From Mesorhizobium sp. L-2-11 (GTDB lineage Bacteria > Pseudomonadota > Alphaproteobacteria > Rhizobiales > Rhizobiaceae): a DNA stretch of 64,000 bases. Shown piece by piece: positions 56,604 through 64,000 of the stretch. The stretch is taken from assembly GCF_016756595.1 (NCBI RefSeq), contig NZ_AP023257.1, positions 3,674,001-3,738,000 on the forward strand. The letters are read 5' to 3'. The notes under the pieces are model-generated. The model was given only the letters and a program-made list of their open reading frames with translations, was not told where the DNA came from and ran no database searches. The translations under genes were made by a program, and so were the position numbers. Within the stretch, counting starts at the first letter, position 1, and each line of letters starts with the position of its first letter.

Positions 56604-57271
56604 GCGTCCTCATCGAGACCAGGAAACTGACGCGCGTGTTGCCCGAGACGGTTCCCGTCACGCTGGTCAAGGACATCACGTTGGCGATTAACGAAAGGGA
56701 ATTCGTCGCCGTCACCGGTCCCTCCGGCTCGGGAAAATCGTCATTGCTCTATCTGCTCGGGCTGCTCGACCGGCCGACCGCCGGCACGTTGACAATAGGC
56801 GGCCGCGAAGCCCAGCCGATGAATGAAAGGGAGCGCGCGCGGACCAGGCTTTCGATGCTGGGCTTCGTGTTCCAGTTTCATTTTCTGCTGCCGGAGTTCA
56901 CGGCGCGCGAAAATGTCGAAATCCCAATGCGCAAGCTTGGCCGGCTGGCGCGGCCTCAGATGCGCGAACGGGCCGGGGAGCTGCTGTCATCCCTCGGGCT
57001 CGGCGAACATCTCGACAAGCGGCCTGACCAACTCTCTGGCGGCCAGCGTCAGCGCGTCGCGGTGGCACGCTCGCTCGCCAACGATCCGCCGCTCATCCTC
57101 GCCGATGAGCCGACGGGGAGCCTCGACAGCAAGAGCTCCGAGCAGGTCTTCGCAATTCTGGAGAATCTGGTGCGCGAGCGCGGCAAGACCGTCGTGGCCG
57201 TTACCCATGATCTCGACATGGCGGCGCGCATGGATCGCCGCATTCACATCGTGGACGGGAAGATCGGCTGA
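56600..57271 (+). CDS. ABC transporter ATP-binding protein (LolD/MacB type)
   Basis: A 223-residue ATPase. Walker A is GPSGSGKSS, the signature LSGGQRQRVAVARSL, Walker B LILADEPTGSLD, and the switch His VTHDLDM. It overlaps the permease by four bases. With the HlyD protein it forms a tripartite efflux-type unit controlled by the divergent TetR regulator. It is convergent with otsB after 69 bp. Confidence 0.92.
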   Translation: MSVLIETRKLTRVLPETVPVTLVKDITLAINEREFVAVTGPSGSGKSSLLYLLGLLDRPTAGTLTIGGREAQPMNERERARTRLSMLGFVFQFHFLLPEFTARENVEIPMRKLGRLARPQMRERAGELLSSLGLGEHLDKRPDQLSGGQRQRVAVARSLANDPPLILADEPTGSLDSKSSEQVFAILENLVRERGKTVVAVTHDLDMAARMDRRIHIVDGKIG

Positions 57272-57340
57272 ACCGGAACCAATCGCCCTTGATGGGATCA
57301 GGCATGGCGCGAGCCTGTGCAATTGATCGCGGGATCGTGA

Positions 57341-58102
57341 TCAGGACACCTGCGCCGCGCCGAAATTGGCCTCGAGCCAGGCTATTGCCTCGGTCACGTC
57401 ATCAAGACCGTAGCTTGCAACCGTCGGCCCACGCGGCTTCACGCGGATAGAGATGCCGTTGGTCTCGTTTATTGCCTCGAAACCGTTTTCATCCGAGGTG
57501 TCATCTCCGAGGAATACGGGCCGCCGGCCGGCAAAGGGCTGGATTTCCATGAAACGCCGGATGGCAGCCCCTTTGACGGCTTCCAGCGGCATGAGTTCAA
57601 CGCCAGCGTTTCCGGCAATCACCCGGTACCCCCGCGGAAGCTGCGTCAATGCCTGTTCGACAAGCTGCGTTGCCCGGGCAAGCAGTTGCGGCGCCGCGCG
57701 GGTATGGATGGCCAGGACCGGTCCCTTGCGCTCGACGTAGACCTTGCCTCCACCCAGTTCGGCCTCAATCTCGTCGGCAAGGGCCGCGATATCCGCCGGA
57801 GCGTCGGCAATGTCGACTTGACCGTCCGCCGTCAACCGATGCTCGAGTCCGTACAGCCCTGCAATGCGCAGTTTCAGGGGGTTAAACAATCTGTCCACGG
57901 CGGAAACCGAACGCCCGGTGATGAAGGCGAGGGCGCCGCCCAGCCTTCGTTCGATATTTCCGAGAAGCTGACGCAATTCATCACCGACGAAGACAGCGTC
58001 GGGATGAGCGGCGTGTTCCAGCAAGGTGCCGTCGATATCGAGAAAAAGCGCCCATTGCCCGTCCGGCAGGTCGGGGGCCAGCGGCAGTCGAAGGTCGGTC
58101 AC
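57341..58102 (-). CDS. otsB: Trehalose-6-phosphate phosphatase
   Basis: A 253-residue HAD-family enzyme that dephosphorylates trehalose-6-phosphate. The catalytic motif is LFLDIDGTLLEHAAHPDAV, motif III-type residues lie in GAAIRRFME, and the Mg site in VFLGDDTSDENGFEAIN. It starts at the ATG at 58102, overlapping the otsA stop by four bases, so the pair is coupled. Trehalose protects against desiccation and osmotic stress. Confidence 0.94.
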   Translation of the reverse strand: MTDLRLPLAPDLPDGQWALFLDIDGTLLEHAAHPDAVFVGDELRQLLGNIERRLGGALAFITGRSVSAVDRLFNPLKLRIAGLYGLEHRLTADGQVDIADAPADIAALADEIEAELGGGKVYVERKGPVLAIHTRAAPQLLARATQLVEQALTQLPRGYRVIAGNAGVELMPLEAVKGAAIRRFMEIQPFAGRRPVFLGDDTSDENGFEAINETNGISIRVKPRGPTVASYGLDDVTEAIAWLEANFGAAQVS

Positions 58103-59859
58103 GACGCCGCCTTTCGTGCCCGCTCGAAGATGGAAACGACGTTGTTGCTGTTGGATGGCCGCTCGCCGTTGCCGGTCACCCCGCGTTTGCGAAGGCGCGC
58201 AGCGTCCAAGAGCATGCTGCCGGCCCAGCGGTAGACATTGTTGTCGCGGATCATCTCGCGCATCGGCCGCATGCGCTCGCGCTGCTCGTCCGGCGTCATG
58301 GTCAGCGCCTGCAGCAGCGCTTCGCCCATCATGGTCGCATCATAAGGGTTGACGATCAGTGCCTCCAGCAGTTCGCGCGAAGCGCCGGCAAAGGTGCTGA
58401 GCAGCAGCACGCCCTGTTCGTCGTCGCGCGCCGCGACGAATTCCTTGGCCACCAGGTTCATGCCGTCGTGCAGGCTGGTGACCATGCATATGTCGGCGGC
58501 CCGATAGATCTCGTAGACCTGCTCCTGCGAGTGATGTTCGGCGAGCATCAGGACGGGATTGTAGGTCTCGCTGCCGTAGCGCTGGTTGAGCTCTTCGGCA
58601 TAGCGAAGGCATTCCTCATGAAGTTGCCGGTAGGCCGGCAAAGTGCCTCGGCTGGGCGCCGCGACTTGCAGGAAAACCACTTTGCCTAGCCATTCGGGAT
58701 ATCGCGTGAACAATTCGTCCAGGGCATGAAAGCGATCGGGAATGCCTTTGGTGTAGTCGAGGCGCTCGACGCCGACGCACAATTTGACGTTCGCAGGCAG
58801 CCCGAATCTTTCTCGGACACGGGCACGGCATTCCTCGACAGCCGGCAATCTTGCCAGCAGTTCGGCCGGCCATTCTATGGAGATGGGGTAAGCGTGGACC
58901 AAAGTCGTTTGCCCGCCATAGGAGATCGCCGCGTCCGCCCGTTCTATCCGGCTTTCCAGGATGCGATCGACGCTTTCGGTGAAATTATTGGCATGAAACT
59001 GCGTATGGAAGCCGATGATGGAGCTGCCAAGCAAACCTTCCAGGATCCGTTCACGCCATGGACAGATGCTGTACACTTCCGAGTTCGGCCATGGGATATG
59101 CCAGAAAGTAATGATGATCGCCTCGGGCAGGCGCTCACGGATCATGCGCGGCAAGAGCGCGAAGTGGTAATCCTGGACCAGCACGATCGGCCGCTCGTTG
59201 CGCGCTTCGGCAACCACCGTGTCGGCGAACTTGCGGTTGACGGCCTCATAGGCCTGCCAGTCCGACGCGCGAAAAATCGGGCGGGTGAAGGCGATATGAC
59301 AAAGCGGCCACAGACCTTCATTGGCGAAGCCTAAATAATAGGCCTGGTATTCTTCCTCGGTCAGCCAGACCCTTCGCAGCGTGTAGGACGGATTGCCGGG
59401 CGGCACCTCAACCCGGTCGTTCTCGTCGACGGTGAGACGGTCCGCTGTTCCGCCGCCATACGCAATCCAGGTGCCGGCACAGGCGCGGGTGATCGGCTCA
59501 AGTGCCGAAACCAGCCCGCTGGCCGGCACCAGGAGCTCGATGCCATCATCCCTGGTGTTGTGGATGTAGGGCTCGCGGTTGGATACGACGATCACCTGCG
59601 TCTCCGGCAGATCGTCGGCCAGGATCTTGCGCAACGTGTCGGGCGACCATGTGATCAGCGCTGCATCGGTCGAGTGGCCATTCTTTTCAAACTCCCGCAG
59701 CAGCGTGCGAGCCGCTTCCGAAACCACGTCATCGCCTGCGGAGGATGCGGCCGCAGGTATGTGGCGCCGGTGGGATATCGAAAGCACCAGCGCAACAGCG
59801 GAAAGGCCAAGGCTTACAATGATCAGAACCCAGAGTACTTCGATGCCAAAATCTGACAT
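58099..59859 (-). CDS. otsA: Trehalose-6-phosphate synthase with N-terminal membrane anchor
   Basis: A 586-residue GT20 enzyme joining UDP-glucose and glucose-6-phosphate. Core motifs: [74 protein letters not shown] and [17 protein letters not shown]. Unlike E. coli OtsA (about 474 residues, soluble) it has an extra N-terminus of about 85 residues with a membrane segment ([20 protein letters not shown], residues 7-26). An exact EcfG-type promoter lies upstream, so it is likely a general-stress gene. Confidence 0.93.
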   Translation of the reverse strand: MSDFGIEVLWVLIIVSLGLSAVALVLSISHRRHIPAAASSAGDDVVSEAARTLLREFEKNGHSTDAALITWSPDTLRKILADDLPETQVIVVSNREPYIHNTRDDGIELLVPASGLVSALEPITRACAGTWIAYGGGTADRLTVDENDRVEVPPGNPSYTLRRVWLTEEEYQAYYLGFANEGLWPLCHIAFTRPIFRASDWQAYEAVNRKFADTVVAEARNERPIVLVQDYHFALLPRMIRERLPEAIIITFWHIPWPNSEVYSICPWRERILEGLLGSSIIGFHTQFHANNFTESVDRILESRIERADAAISYGGQTTLVHAYPISIEWPAELLARLPAVEECRARVRERFGLPANVKLCVGVERLDYTKGIPDRFHALDELFTRYPEWLGKVVFLQVAAPSRGTLPAYRQLHEECLRYAEELNQRYGSETYNPVLMLAEHHSQEQVYEIYRAADICMVTSLHDGMNLVAKEFVAARDDEQGVLLLSTFAGASRELLEALIVNPYDATMMGEALLQALTMTPDEQRERMRPMREMIRDNNVYRWAGSMLLDAARLRKRGVTGNGERPSNSNNVVSIFERARKAAS

Positions 59860-59947
59860 TGGAACAACGATTCTCCGGCCGGTCGGTGGCCATTTTGTCT
59901 GTTTCGAATTCGCAGCCCGCCAATCGTGACAAGCTGCCGTGCGTCGG

Positions 59948-59972
59948 AACGCTCGGATGGGCCATCGGTTCC
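59948..59972 (-). promoter_or_regulatory. EcfG-type general-stress promoter of otsA
   Basis: On the otsA strand the site reads GGAAC, 17 bases, GTT (with C before GTT), an exact match to GGAAC-N16/17-cGTT, the consensus of EcfG sigma factors in alphaproteobacteria. It is about 90 bp upstream of the otsA ATG, in the 155-bp gap after the debranching-enzyme gene, so otsA-otsB can be switched on separately. Confidence 0.75.
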
Positions 59973-60014
59973 GCTAATTGCAGTCCCGCGGCTGGTTCCA
60001 TGCGAAAAGCCAAA

Positions 60015-62177
60015 CTAGGTCCGCACGACGAGCGGCACCAACCCCTCATGCCGTTCGGCGAGAAAGGCGACAACCCTGTCGCCGACACGCTGGAATGTCA
60101 GATCCACCTTCCTGGTGCCAACGCCAAGATGCCTCAGCGTGAGCGTGTCGATACCAATCGGCAGCCTGGGACGGGTGACGTGGATTTCGCCGTCCCAGCC
60201 GTCGATCTCGAGGCCGAGGCAGGCCTGCATCAGCATGAAGGCAGACCCAGCCGACCATGCCTGCGGCAGGCAGGCGACGGGATAGGCGATCGGCGCCTCG
60301 CCCGGCGCGCGCGTAAAGCCGCAGAACAGTTCGGGCAACCGCATGTTGAAATGGACAGCCGATTCGAAGGTGCTGCTCATCAGCCGGATCACGTGTTCAC
60401 GCTCGCCAAAGCGTGCCAGACCGGCGCCGCAAATGGCGGTGTCATGCGGCCAGATCGAGCCGTTGTGGTATGACATCGGGTTGAAGAACACAGCATCGTC
60501 GGCGAGCGTCCGCAGCCCCCAGCCCGAATGGAAGGAGGCTGAAAGCAGCTGGTCGGCGACCATCTGCGCCCGTGCCGGCGCGGGGAGGCCGACATACAGA
60601 AGGTGCCCGACATTGGACGTCCGCACCTTGCAGGGCTCGCCGGCGCCGTCGATCGCCAAGGCATAGAAGCCGAGATCGTCCAGCCAGAAATAGCGTTCGA
60701 CAGCGGCGCGCATGGCCTCGGCGCTGCTCTCCCAATGATCGGCCCTGTCGATCTCGCCGCGGCGGCGGGCGAGCGCCGCCAAGCCCCGGAACGCGGCAAA
60801 GGCATAGCCTTGCACCTCCACCAGGGCGATCGGTCCCCTGGGGGTTCGGCCGTCGGCATGGAAGACGGAATCGTGGCTGTCCTTCCATCCCTGGTTGGCG
60901 AGGCCGGACTCGGCGGCACGCTGATAGGTGACGAAGCCGGTCGGCCGGCTTGCCTCCTCGGTCCATTCAGCCGCAGCGCAGAGCGACGGCCACAGGCTAT
61001 CGACGAACGCCATGTCTCCGGTACGGTCCGCATAGGCGCAGGCGAGATGGATGTAGAGTGGCGTCGTGTCGACACCGCCATAGTAGCGGCCGAAGGGGAG
61101 CTCCCGCAGCGCCGCCATTTCGCCTTTGCGGGTCTCGTGCATGATCTTGCCCGGCTGAGAATCGCTGAACGGCGATGTCTCCGTCGCCTGGTGCTGGGCA
61201 AGGAAGGCCAGCACGCCTCGCGCCAGGCCCGGGTTGAGCCACAGCATCTGCAAGGCGGAGATCACGCCGTCGCGGCCGAACGCCGTCGAAAACCAGGGGA
61301 TGCCCGCATAGGGGTAGGGTCCGGTCGAAAGCTCGGTGGTCAGCAGCGCCACATCGGCGCGGGCACGCTCGACCCAATCGTTGAAGACGCGCCCGGAACT
61401 GTGCACCGTAGCACCATGGCGGCGCTTGGCCCGCATGCCGAAGCGAGCCCGGGCCGCGGCGGCGCGGAAGCGATCACGGTTCGGCGTTTCCGTCATTTCG
61501 GGACCGACTTCGACATACAGCATCTTGCGGCTGCGCCTCGTCACGGCAATCAGGAAATCCGCACGGTCGGCGGACAGCTGGTCCGGCGCCTGCGAGAACG
61601 ATATCGCCGACATCCGCGCCAGCCCATCCAACCCGTCGTAGCGAAGCAGCACGCAGGTCGCATCCGTCTTGGCAGCATGGGCCATGCCGCGCTTCGGTCT
61701 TGTCGAGCCGCGCACTTCGAACATGTCGCGGAAATCGGCGGCAAAATGCAGCGAAACGCGGATGGTGGACTGTTCCTGGCTGTAGTTGGAAAGGGTGATG
61801 CGTTCAAACAGCCGGTCCTGCCAAAGCAGCCTGACGCGTTCGATATGGATCGCGCCCTGCGGAATGTCCCGGCCGCGGACGCTCTGCATCGGCAGATTGG
61901 TCAGGTTGGAGGTGAACAGCACATTGTCCTGGCTGAGCGACGCACCGAGCAGCGATGTCTGCCGGTCGCCGACGGTCAGCCGGAATTCGGAAAGCACTCG
62001 CGTGTCGTCACGGAAGAAACCATCGCCGGCGCCGCGGATATCGCCGTAGGCGTCGGCCACGGCAAAACAATCGCCCTGCTTGAGAGCGAACAGCCGATGC
62101 GGCTCTCGAGGTGCGGTGGCGTCCAGGGACGCAAGTGCTACCGCGGGATCAAGCCTGGGCTCGTCGAGTTGGGCCAT
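60015..62177 (-). CDS. Amylo-alpha-1,6-glucosidase (glycogen-debranching-like)
   Basis: A 720-residue two-domain protein. The N-terminal beta-sandwich (about residues 30-220: RLFALKQGDCFAVADAYGDI, then GDGFFRDDTRVLSEFRL) matches the N-terminal GDE family. The C-terminal (alpha/alpha)6 barrel contains WFSTAFGRDGVISALQMLWL and YHNGSIWPHDTAICGAGLAR. No signal peptide, so it acts on cytoplasmic alpha-glucans. It is between the GT4 gene (44 bp upstream) and otsA, which suggests glucan turnover feeding trehalose synthesis. Exact bond specificity is not determined. Confidence 0.88.
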   Translation of the reverse strand: MAQLDEPRLDPAVALASLDATAPREPHRLFALKQGDCFAVADAYGDIRGAGDGFFRDDTRVLSEFRLTVGDRQTSLLGASLSQDNVLFTSNLTNLPMQSVRGRDIPQGAIHIERVRLLWQDRLFERITLSNYSQEQSTIRVSLHFAADFRDMFEVRGSTRPKRGMAHAAKTDATCVLLRYDGLDGLARMSAISFSQAPDQLSADRADFLIAVTRRSRKMLYVEVGPEMTETPNRDRFRAAAARARFGMRAKRRHGATVHSSGRVFNDWVERARADVALLTTELSTGPYPYAGIPWFSTAFGRDGVISALQMLWLNPGLARGVLAFLAQHQATETSPFSDSQPGKIMHETRKGEMAALRELPFGRYYGGVDTTPLYIHLACAYADRTGDMAFVDSLWPSLCAAAEWTEEASRPTGFVTYQRAAESGLANQGWKDSHDSVFHADGRTPRGPIALVEVQGYAFAAFRGLAALARRRGEIDRADHWESSAEAMRAAVERYFWLDDLGFYALAIDGAGEPCKVRTSNVGHLLYVGLPAPARAQMVADQLLSASFHSGWGLRTLADDAVFFNPMSYHNGSIWPHDTAICGAGLARFGEREHVIRLMSSTFESAVHFNMRLPELFCGFTRAPGEAPIAYPVACLPQAWSAGSAFMLMQACLGLEIDGWDGEIHVTRPRLPIGIDTLTLRHLGVGTRKVDLTFQRVGDRVVAFLAERHEGLVPLVVRT

Positions 62178-62221
62178 TGTCTACATATCTCCCTCGTTTC
62201 GCCTCCCCGAAATAATGCCGC

Positions 62222-63283
62222 TCACGACGCTCTTGCTTCGGCCGAGGCGCCGATCAGGCGCGCATAGGCGGAAAAATAGTCGCGGGTCATTCTCTTGGCA
62301 GAAAACCGCCTTTCGAAGACAGCTCGCACCTTCCGCCTGTCGAGTCGCAGCAAGTCGGGCACCGAGGCAACCGCGGCTTGCATGGAATCCACGATAAAAC
62401 CGGTCACGCCTTGATCGACGATTTCCGGCAAGGCGCCGCAGTTCCAGCCGATCACGGGCGTGCCGCAGGCCATCGCTTCTATGACGGCAAGACCGAACGG
62501 CTCCGGCCAGTCGATCGGGAATACGAGGCCGGCCGCGTTGCCGAGGAATTCCGCCTTCTTGTCTTCCTCGATCTCGCCAACATAGTCGACACGATCGCCG
62601 TCGACCAGCGGCTCGACCATTTTGCGGAAATAAGCCCGGTCGTCGTCGCCGATCTTTGCTGCAAGCTTCAGTTTCAGCCCCGAGCGTAGCGCGATCTCGA
62701 TGGCACGATCCGGACGCTTATCGCGTGACATCCGGCCAAGGAAGGCGAGGTAGGGCTCTCCTGGGCTCGGCGCGAAAACCGGCTGGTAGAGGTCGGTCGG
62801 CAGCCCGTGGTGGATCGTCGCCAGCCAGTTGGCGTCGGCCAGCCCCGCCCTTTGGCTGCGGGACACGGAGATCATCGGAAAGCGCGGAAAACGCTCATAG
62901 GCCGGTGCCAGATCGACGTAGTCGAGCCTGCCATGCGGCGTCGTCACCGTCCGCTCATGCATGTGCTCGAAGAAGGAAAAATGCAGGAAATGGCTGAGAT
63001 GGAAGTGAATGATCTCAAATTCTTGAGCTCGTTTCCTCACCTCGGAAAGCATCGAAAGGTGCGCGGCTGTCTCGGATTTCAGCGGGCTTGGGTCAAGACG
63101 CAGCGCACGCTCGCGACATGGCACTAATTTTGCCGAGGTCCTTGTATCGCCGCTGGCGAACAAAGTTACGTCATGGCCCAGCTCGACCAACTCTTCAGTC
63201 AGATAGGAGACAATGCGCTCCGTGCCTCCATAGAGTCGAGGCGGCACGGATTCGTGGAGCGGCGCCACATGGGCTATTTTCAT
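62222..63283 (-). CDS. Glycosyltransferase family 4 protein
   Basis: A 353-residue GT-B glycosyltransferase. It starts MKIAHVAPLHESVPPRLYGG, followed by TERIVSYLTEEL, and has the donor-site signature FPIDWPEPFGLAVIEAMACG followed by TPVIGWNCGALPEIV. The ATG at 63283 is chosen; the upstream frame reads as noncoding. It is first in the reverse-strand run GT4, debranching enzyme, otsA, otsB. The acceptor is unknown; its place suggests alpha-glucan or osmoprotectant metabolism. Confidence 0.88.
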   Translation of the reverse strand: MKIAHVAPLHESVPPRLYGGTERIVSYLTEELVELGHDVTLFASGDTRTSAKLVPCRERALRLDPSPLKSETAAHLSMLSEVRKRAQEFEIIHFHLSHFLHFSFFEHMHERTVTTPHGRLDYVDLAPAYERFPRFPMISVSRSQRAGLADANWLATIHHGLPTDLYQPVFAPSPGEPYLAFLGRMSRDKRPDRAIEIALRSGLKLKLAAKIGDDDRAYFRKMVEPLVDGDRVDYVGEIEEDKKAEFLGNAAGLVFPIDWPEPFGLAVIEAMACGTPVIGWNCGALPEIVDQGVTGFIVDSMQAAVASVPDLLRLDRRKVRAVFERRFSAKRMTRDYFSAYARLIGASAEARAS

Positions 63284-63321
63284 AGGCTGGCATTTCCCTG
63301 AAAGATCGTCGCTGGTGTCGA

Positions 63322-63346
63322 AATGCACCAATCCCCCGAACGTTCC
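63322..63346 (-). promoter_or_regulatory. Candidate EcfG-type promoter of the GT4 gene
   Basis: On the gene strand: GGAAC, 17 bases, ATT, one mismatch to GGAAC-N16/17-GTT. It lies about 40 bp upstream of the start. Weak alone; supported by the exact site before otsA in the same cluster. Confidence 0.4.
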
Positions 63347-63434
63347 CGCGACGACCAAGAAGTCGGGGGCGAGAACTCGGGTGATGAGTGGCGATTGAGC
63401 CAGCCGGCCCGCTACCATTTCTCGCGCTTTTTCG

Positions 63435-63459
63435 GGAACCAATTGGCTGGCCGTGAATT
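63435..63459 (+). promoter_or_regulatory. Candidate EcfG-type promoter of the second DUF982 gene
   Basis: GGAAC (63435-63439), 17 bases, ATT (63457-63459). It has one mismatch and the same position relative to the ATG as the site before paralogue 1. The following leader, from AAGGTTCGATC (63464) to GGGAGGAAAAG before the ATG, is conserved between the two genes. Confidence 0.45.
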
Positions 63460-63503
63460 TAATAAGGTTCGATCGAACGCATCGCGATCGACGGGAGGAA
63501 AAG

Positions 63504-63806
63504 ATGAATCGCCTAGAATTCTTTACGCCGGTGCGAATTGCGCGCGGGCACGGAGAACCTGTCGAAGAAATCGACAACGTCGGCGAAGCGATGACGTTTT
63601 TGCGCCACTGGCCGAAGGGCAGGCGCGGCCCGGTGTATCAATGCGCGCTGAACTGCTGCGCTGCGGCACTGGCAGGTCGGATGTCTGCCGAGGAAGCAAG
63701 AAAGGCTTTTACGGGCTTTGCCCGGATCACCCGGCTCCTGGATGACGACATGGCGCTGCCGATACGCGGCGAAAGGATGGACAGCGCATACACGCCTCGG
63801 CGATAG
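63504..63806 (+). CDS. DUF982 domain-containing protein, paralogue 2
   Basis: A 100-residue protein, MNRLEFFTPVRIARGHGEPV to the C-terminus, very similar to paralogue 1 at 51954: both share FFTPVRI, GRRGPVY, AALAGRMSAEEARKAFTGFA and the ending RR. The ATG at 63504 follows GGGAGGAAAAG. Function unknown. The remaining 194 bp to the end of the window hold nothing I can identify. Confidence 0.85.
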   Translation: MNRLEFFTPVRIARGHGEPVEEIDNVGEAMTFLRHWPKGRRGPVYQCALNCCAAALAGRMSAEEARKAFTGFARITRLLDDDMALPIRGERMDSAYTPRR

Positions 63807-64000
63807 ACGCCGGCGCTCCCAGGTGCCGGTTACCGACCAGCCCAGTTGGCGAGCAGCATCACCGCGATACCGGGCGATTTGCGTCGGTGCGCAGGATGCA
63901 CGGGCTCCTAGATCCAGGCCGAGCCCAAAATCAAGGCCCAAACTTATGGCAAGACCGAAATGCGCCCCAGGAGAGCCACCAGTTCCGCCTGACGTCTCGT

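Noticed and set aside
63807-64000. A gene at the right edge
   Set aside because: No frame with a start, ribosome site or recognisable residues could be supported in the last 194 bases.

Overview
The window is a 64 kb piece of GC-rich chromosome from an alphaproteobacterium of the Hyphomicrobiales (rhizobia), most likely Mesorhizobium or a close relative. This rests on the core gene order (rpsB-tsf-pyrH-frr-uppS-cdsA-rseP-bamA-lpxD-fabZ-lpxA-lpxI-lpxB-gltA, and ppiD-trpD-trpC-moaC-moeA-lexA), an alphaproteobacterial LexA box, a RirA-type iron box, an EcfG-type general stress promoter, DUF982 paralogues and a rhizobial palindromic intergenic repeat present in three copies. The genus is an inference; no database search was possible.

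Region by region. (1) 1-5.6 kb: the 3' part of L-serine dehydratase, a DUF1489 gene, an overlapping VWA/DnaJ membrane pair, a secreted D,D-carboxypeptidase with a SPOR domain, and a phasin with its promoter, putative operators and terminator. (2) 5.7-9.6 kb: a ferric-iron ABC transporter (ATPase, binding protein, permease) with a RirA-like operator. (3) 9.9-19.2 kb: clpS-clpA, then a reverse-strand run (HIT, COG3146, GDPD, RidA), EipB, an acyltransferase-like protein, DUF4031 and LysE. (4) 19.2-33 kb: the translation and envelope block, from a structured rpsB leader through tsf, pyrH, frr, uppS, cdsA, rseP and bamA to the lipid A genes. (5) 33-45 kb: gltA, gltX, a frameshifted comEC, lexA with its SOS box, moeA, moaC, trpC, trpD and ppiD. 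(6) 45-50 kb: tpiA, secG, an L,D-transpeptidase and pyrG.

(7) 50-64 kb is an accessory region. It begins with a DUF1697 gene and a PIN-domain toxin-like gene split by a 1,045-bp IS630-family element that has 15-bp identical ends and a TA target duplication. It continues with two DUF982 paralogues about 11.5 kb apart that share a conserved 5' leader. Between them lie truncated response-regulator and methyltransferase genes meeting at one junction, a TetR-controlled HlyD/ABC export cluster with a 17-bp palindromic operator, and a reverse-strand carbohydrate cluster (GT4 glycosyltransferase, glycogen-debranching-like enzyme, otsA, otsB). An exact match to the EcfG consensus (GGAAC-N17-GTT) precedes otsA, and weaker matches precede the glycosyltransferase and both DUF982 genes. 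I read the carbohydrate and DUF982 genes as a general-stress module.

The most unusual theme is short repeats at gene ends. 18-bp repeats start right after the sdaA stop. A 15-bp triplication contains the stop of the acyltransferase-like gene. A 20-bp duplication spans the lpxA stop and the lpxI start. 7-bp-period repeats supply the lpxB stop and were duplicated together with the last codons of lpxB. A dispersed palindromic repeat supplies the last residues and stop of trpC. No complete undescribed defence or biosynthetic system is evident. The strongest leads are these repeat-built gene tails, the rpsB leader, and the DUF982/EcfG module.
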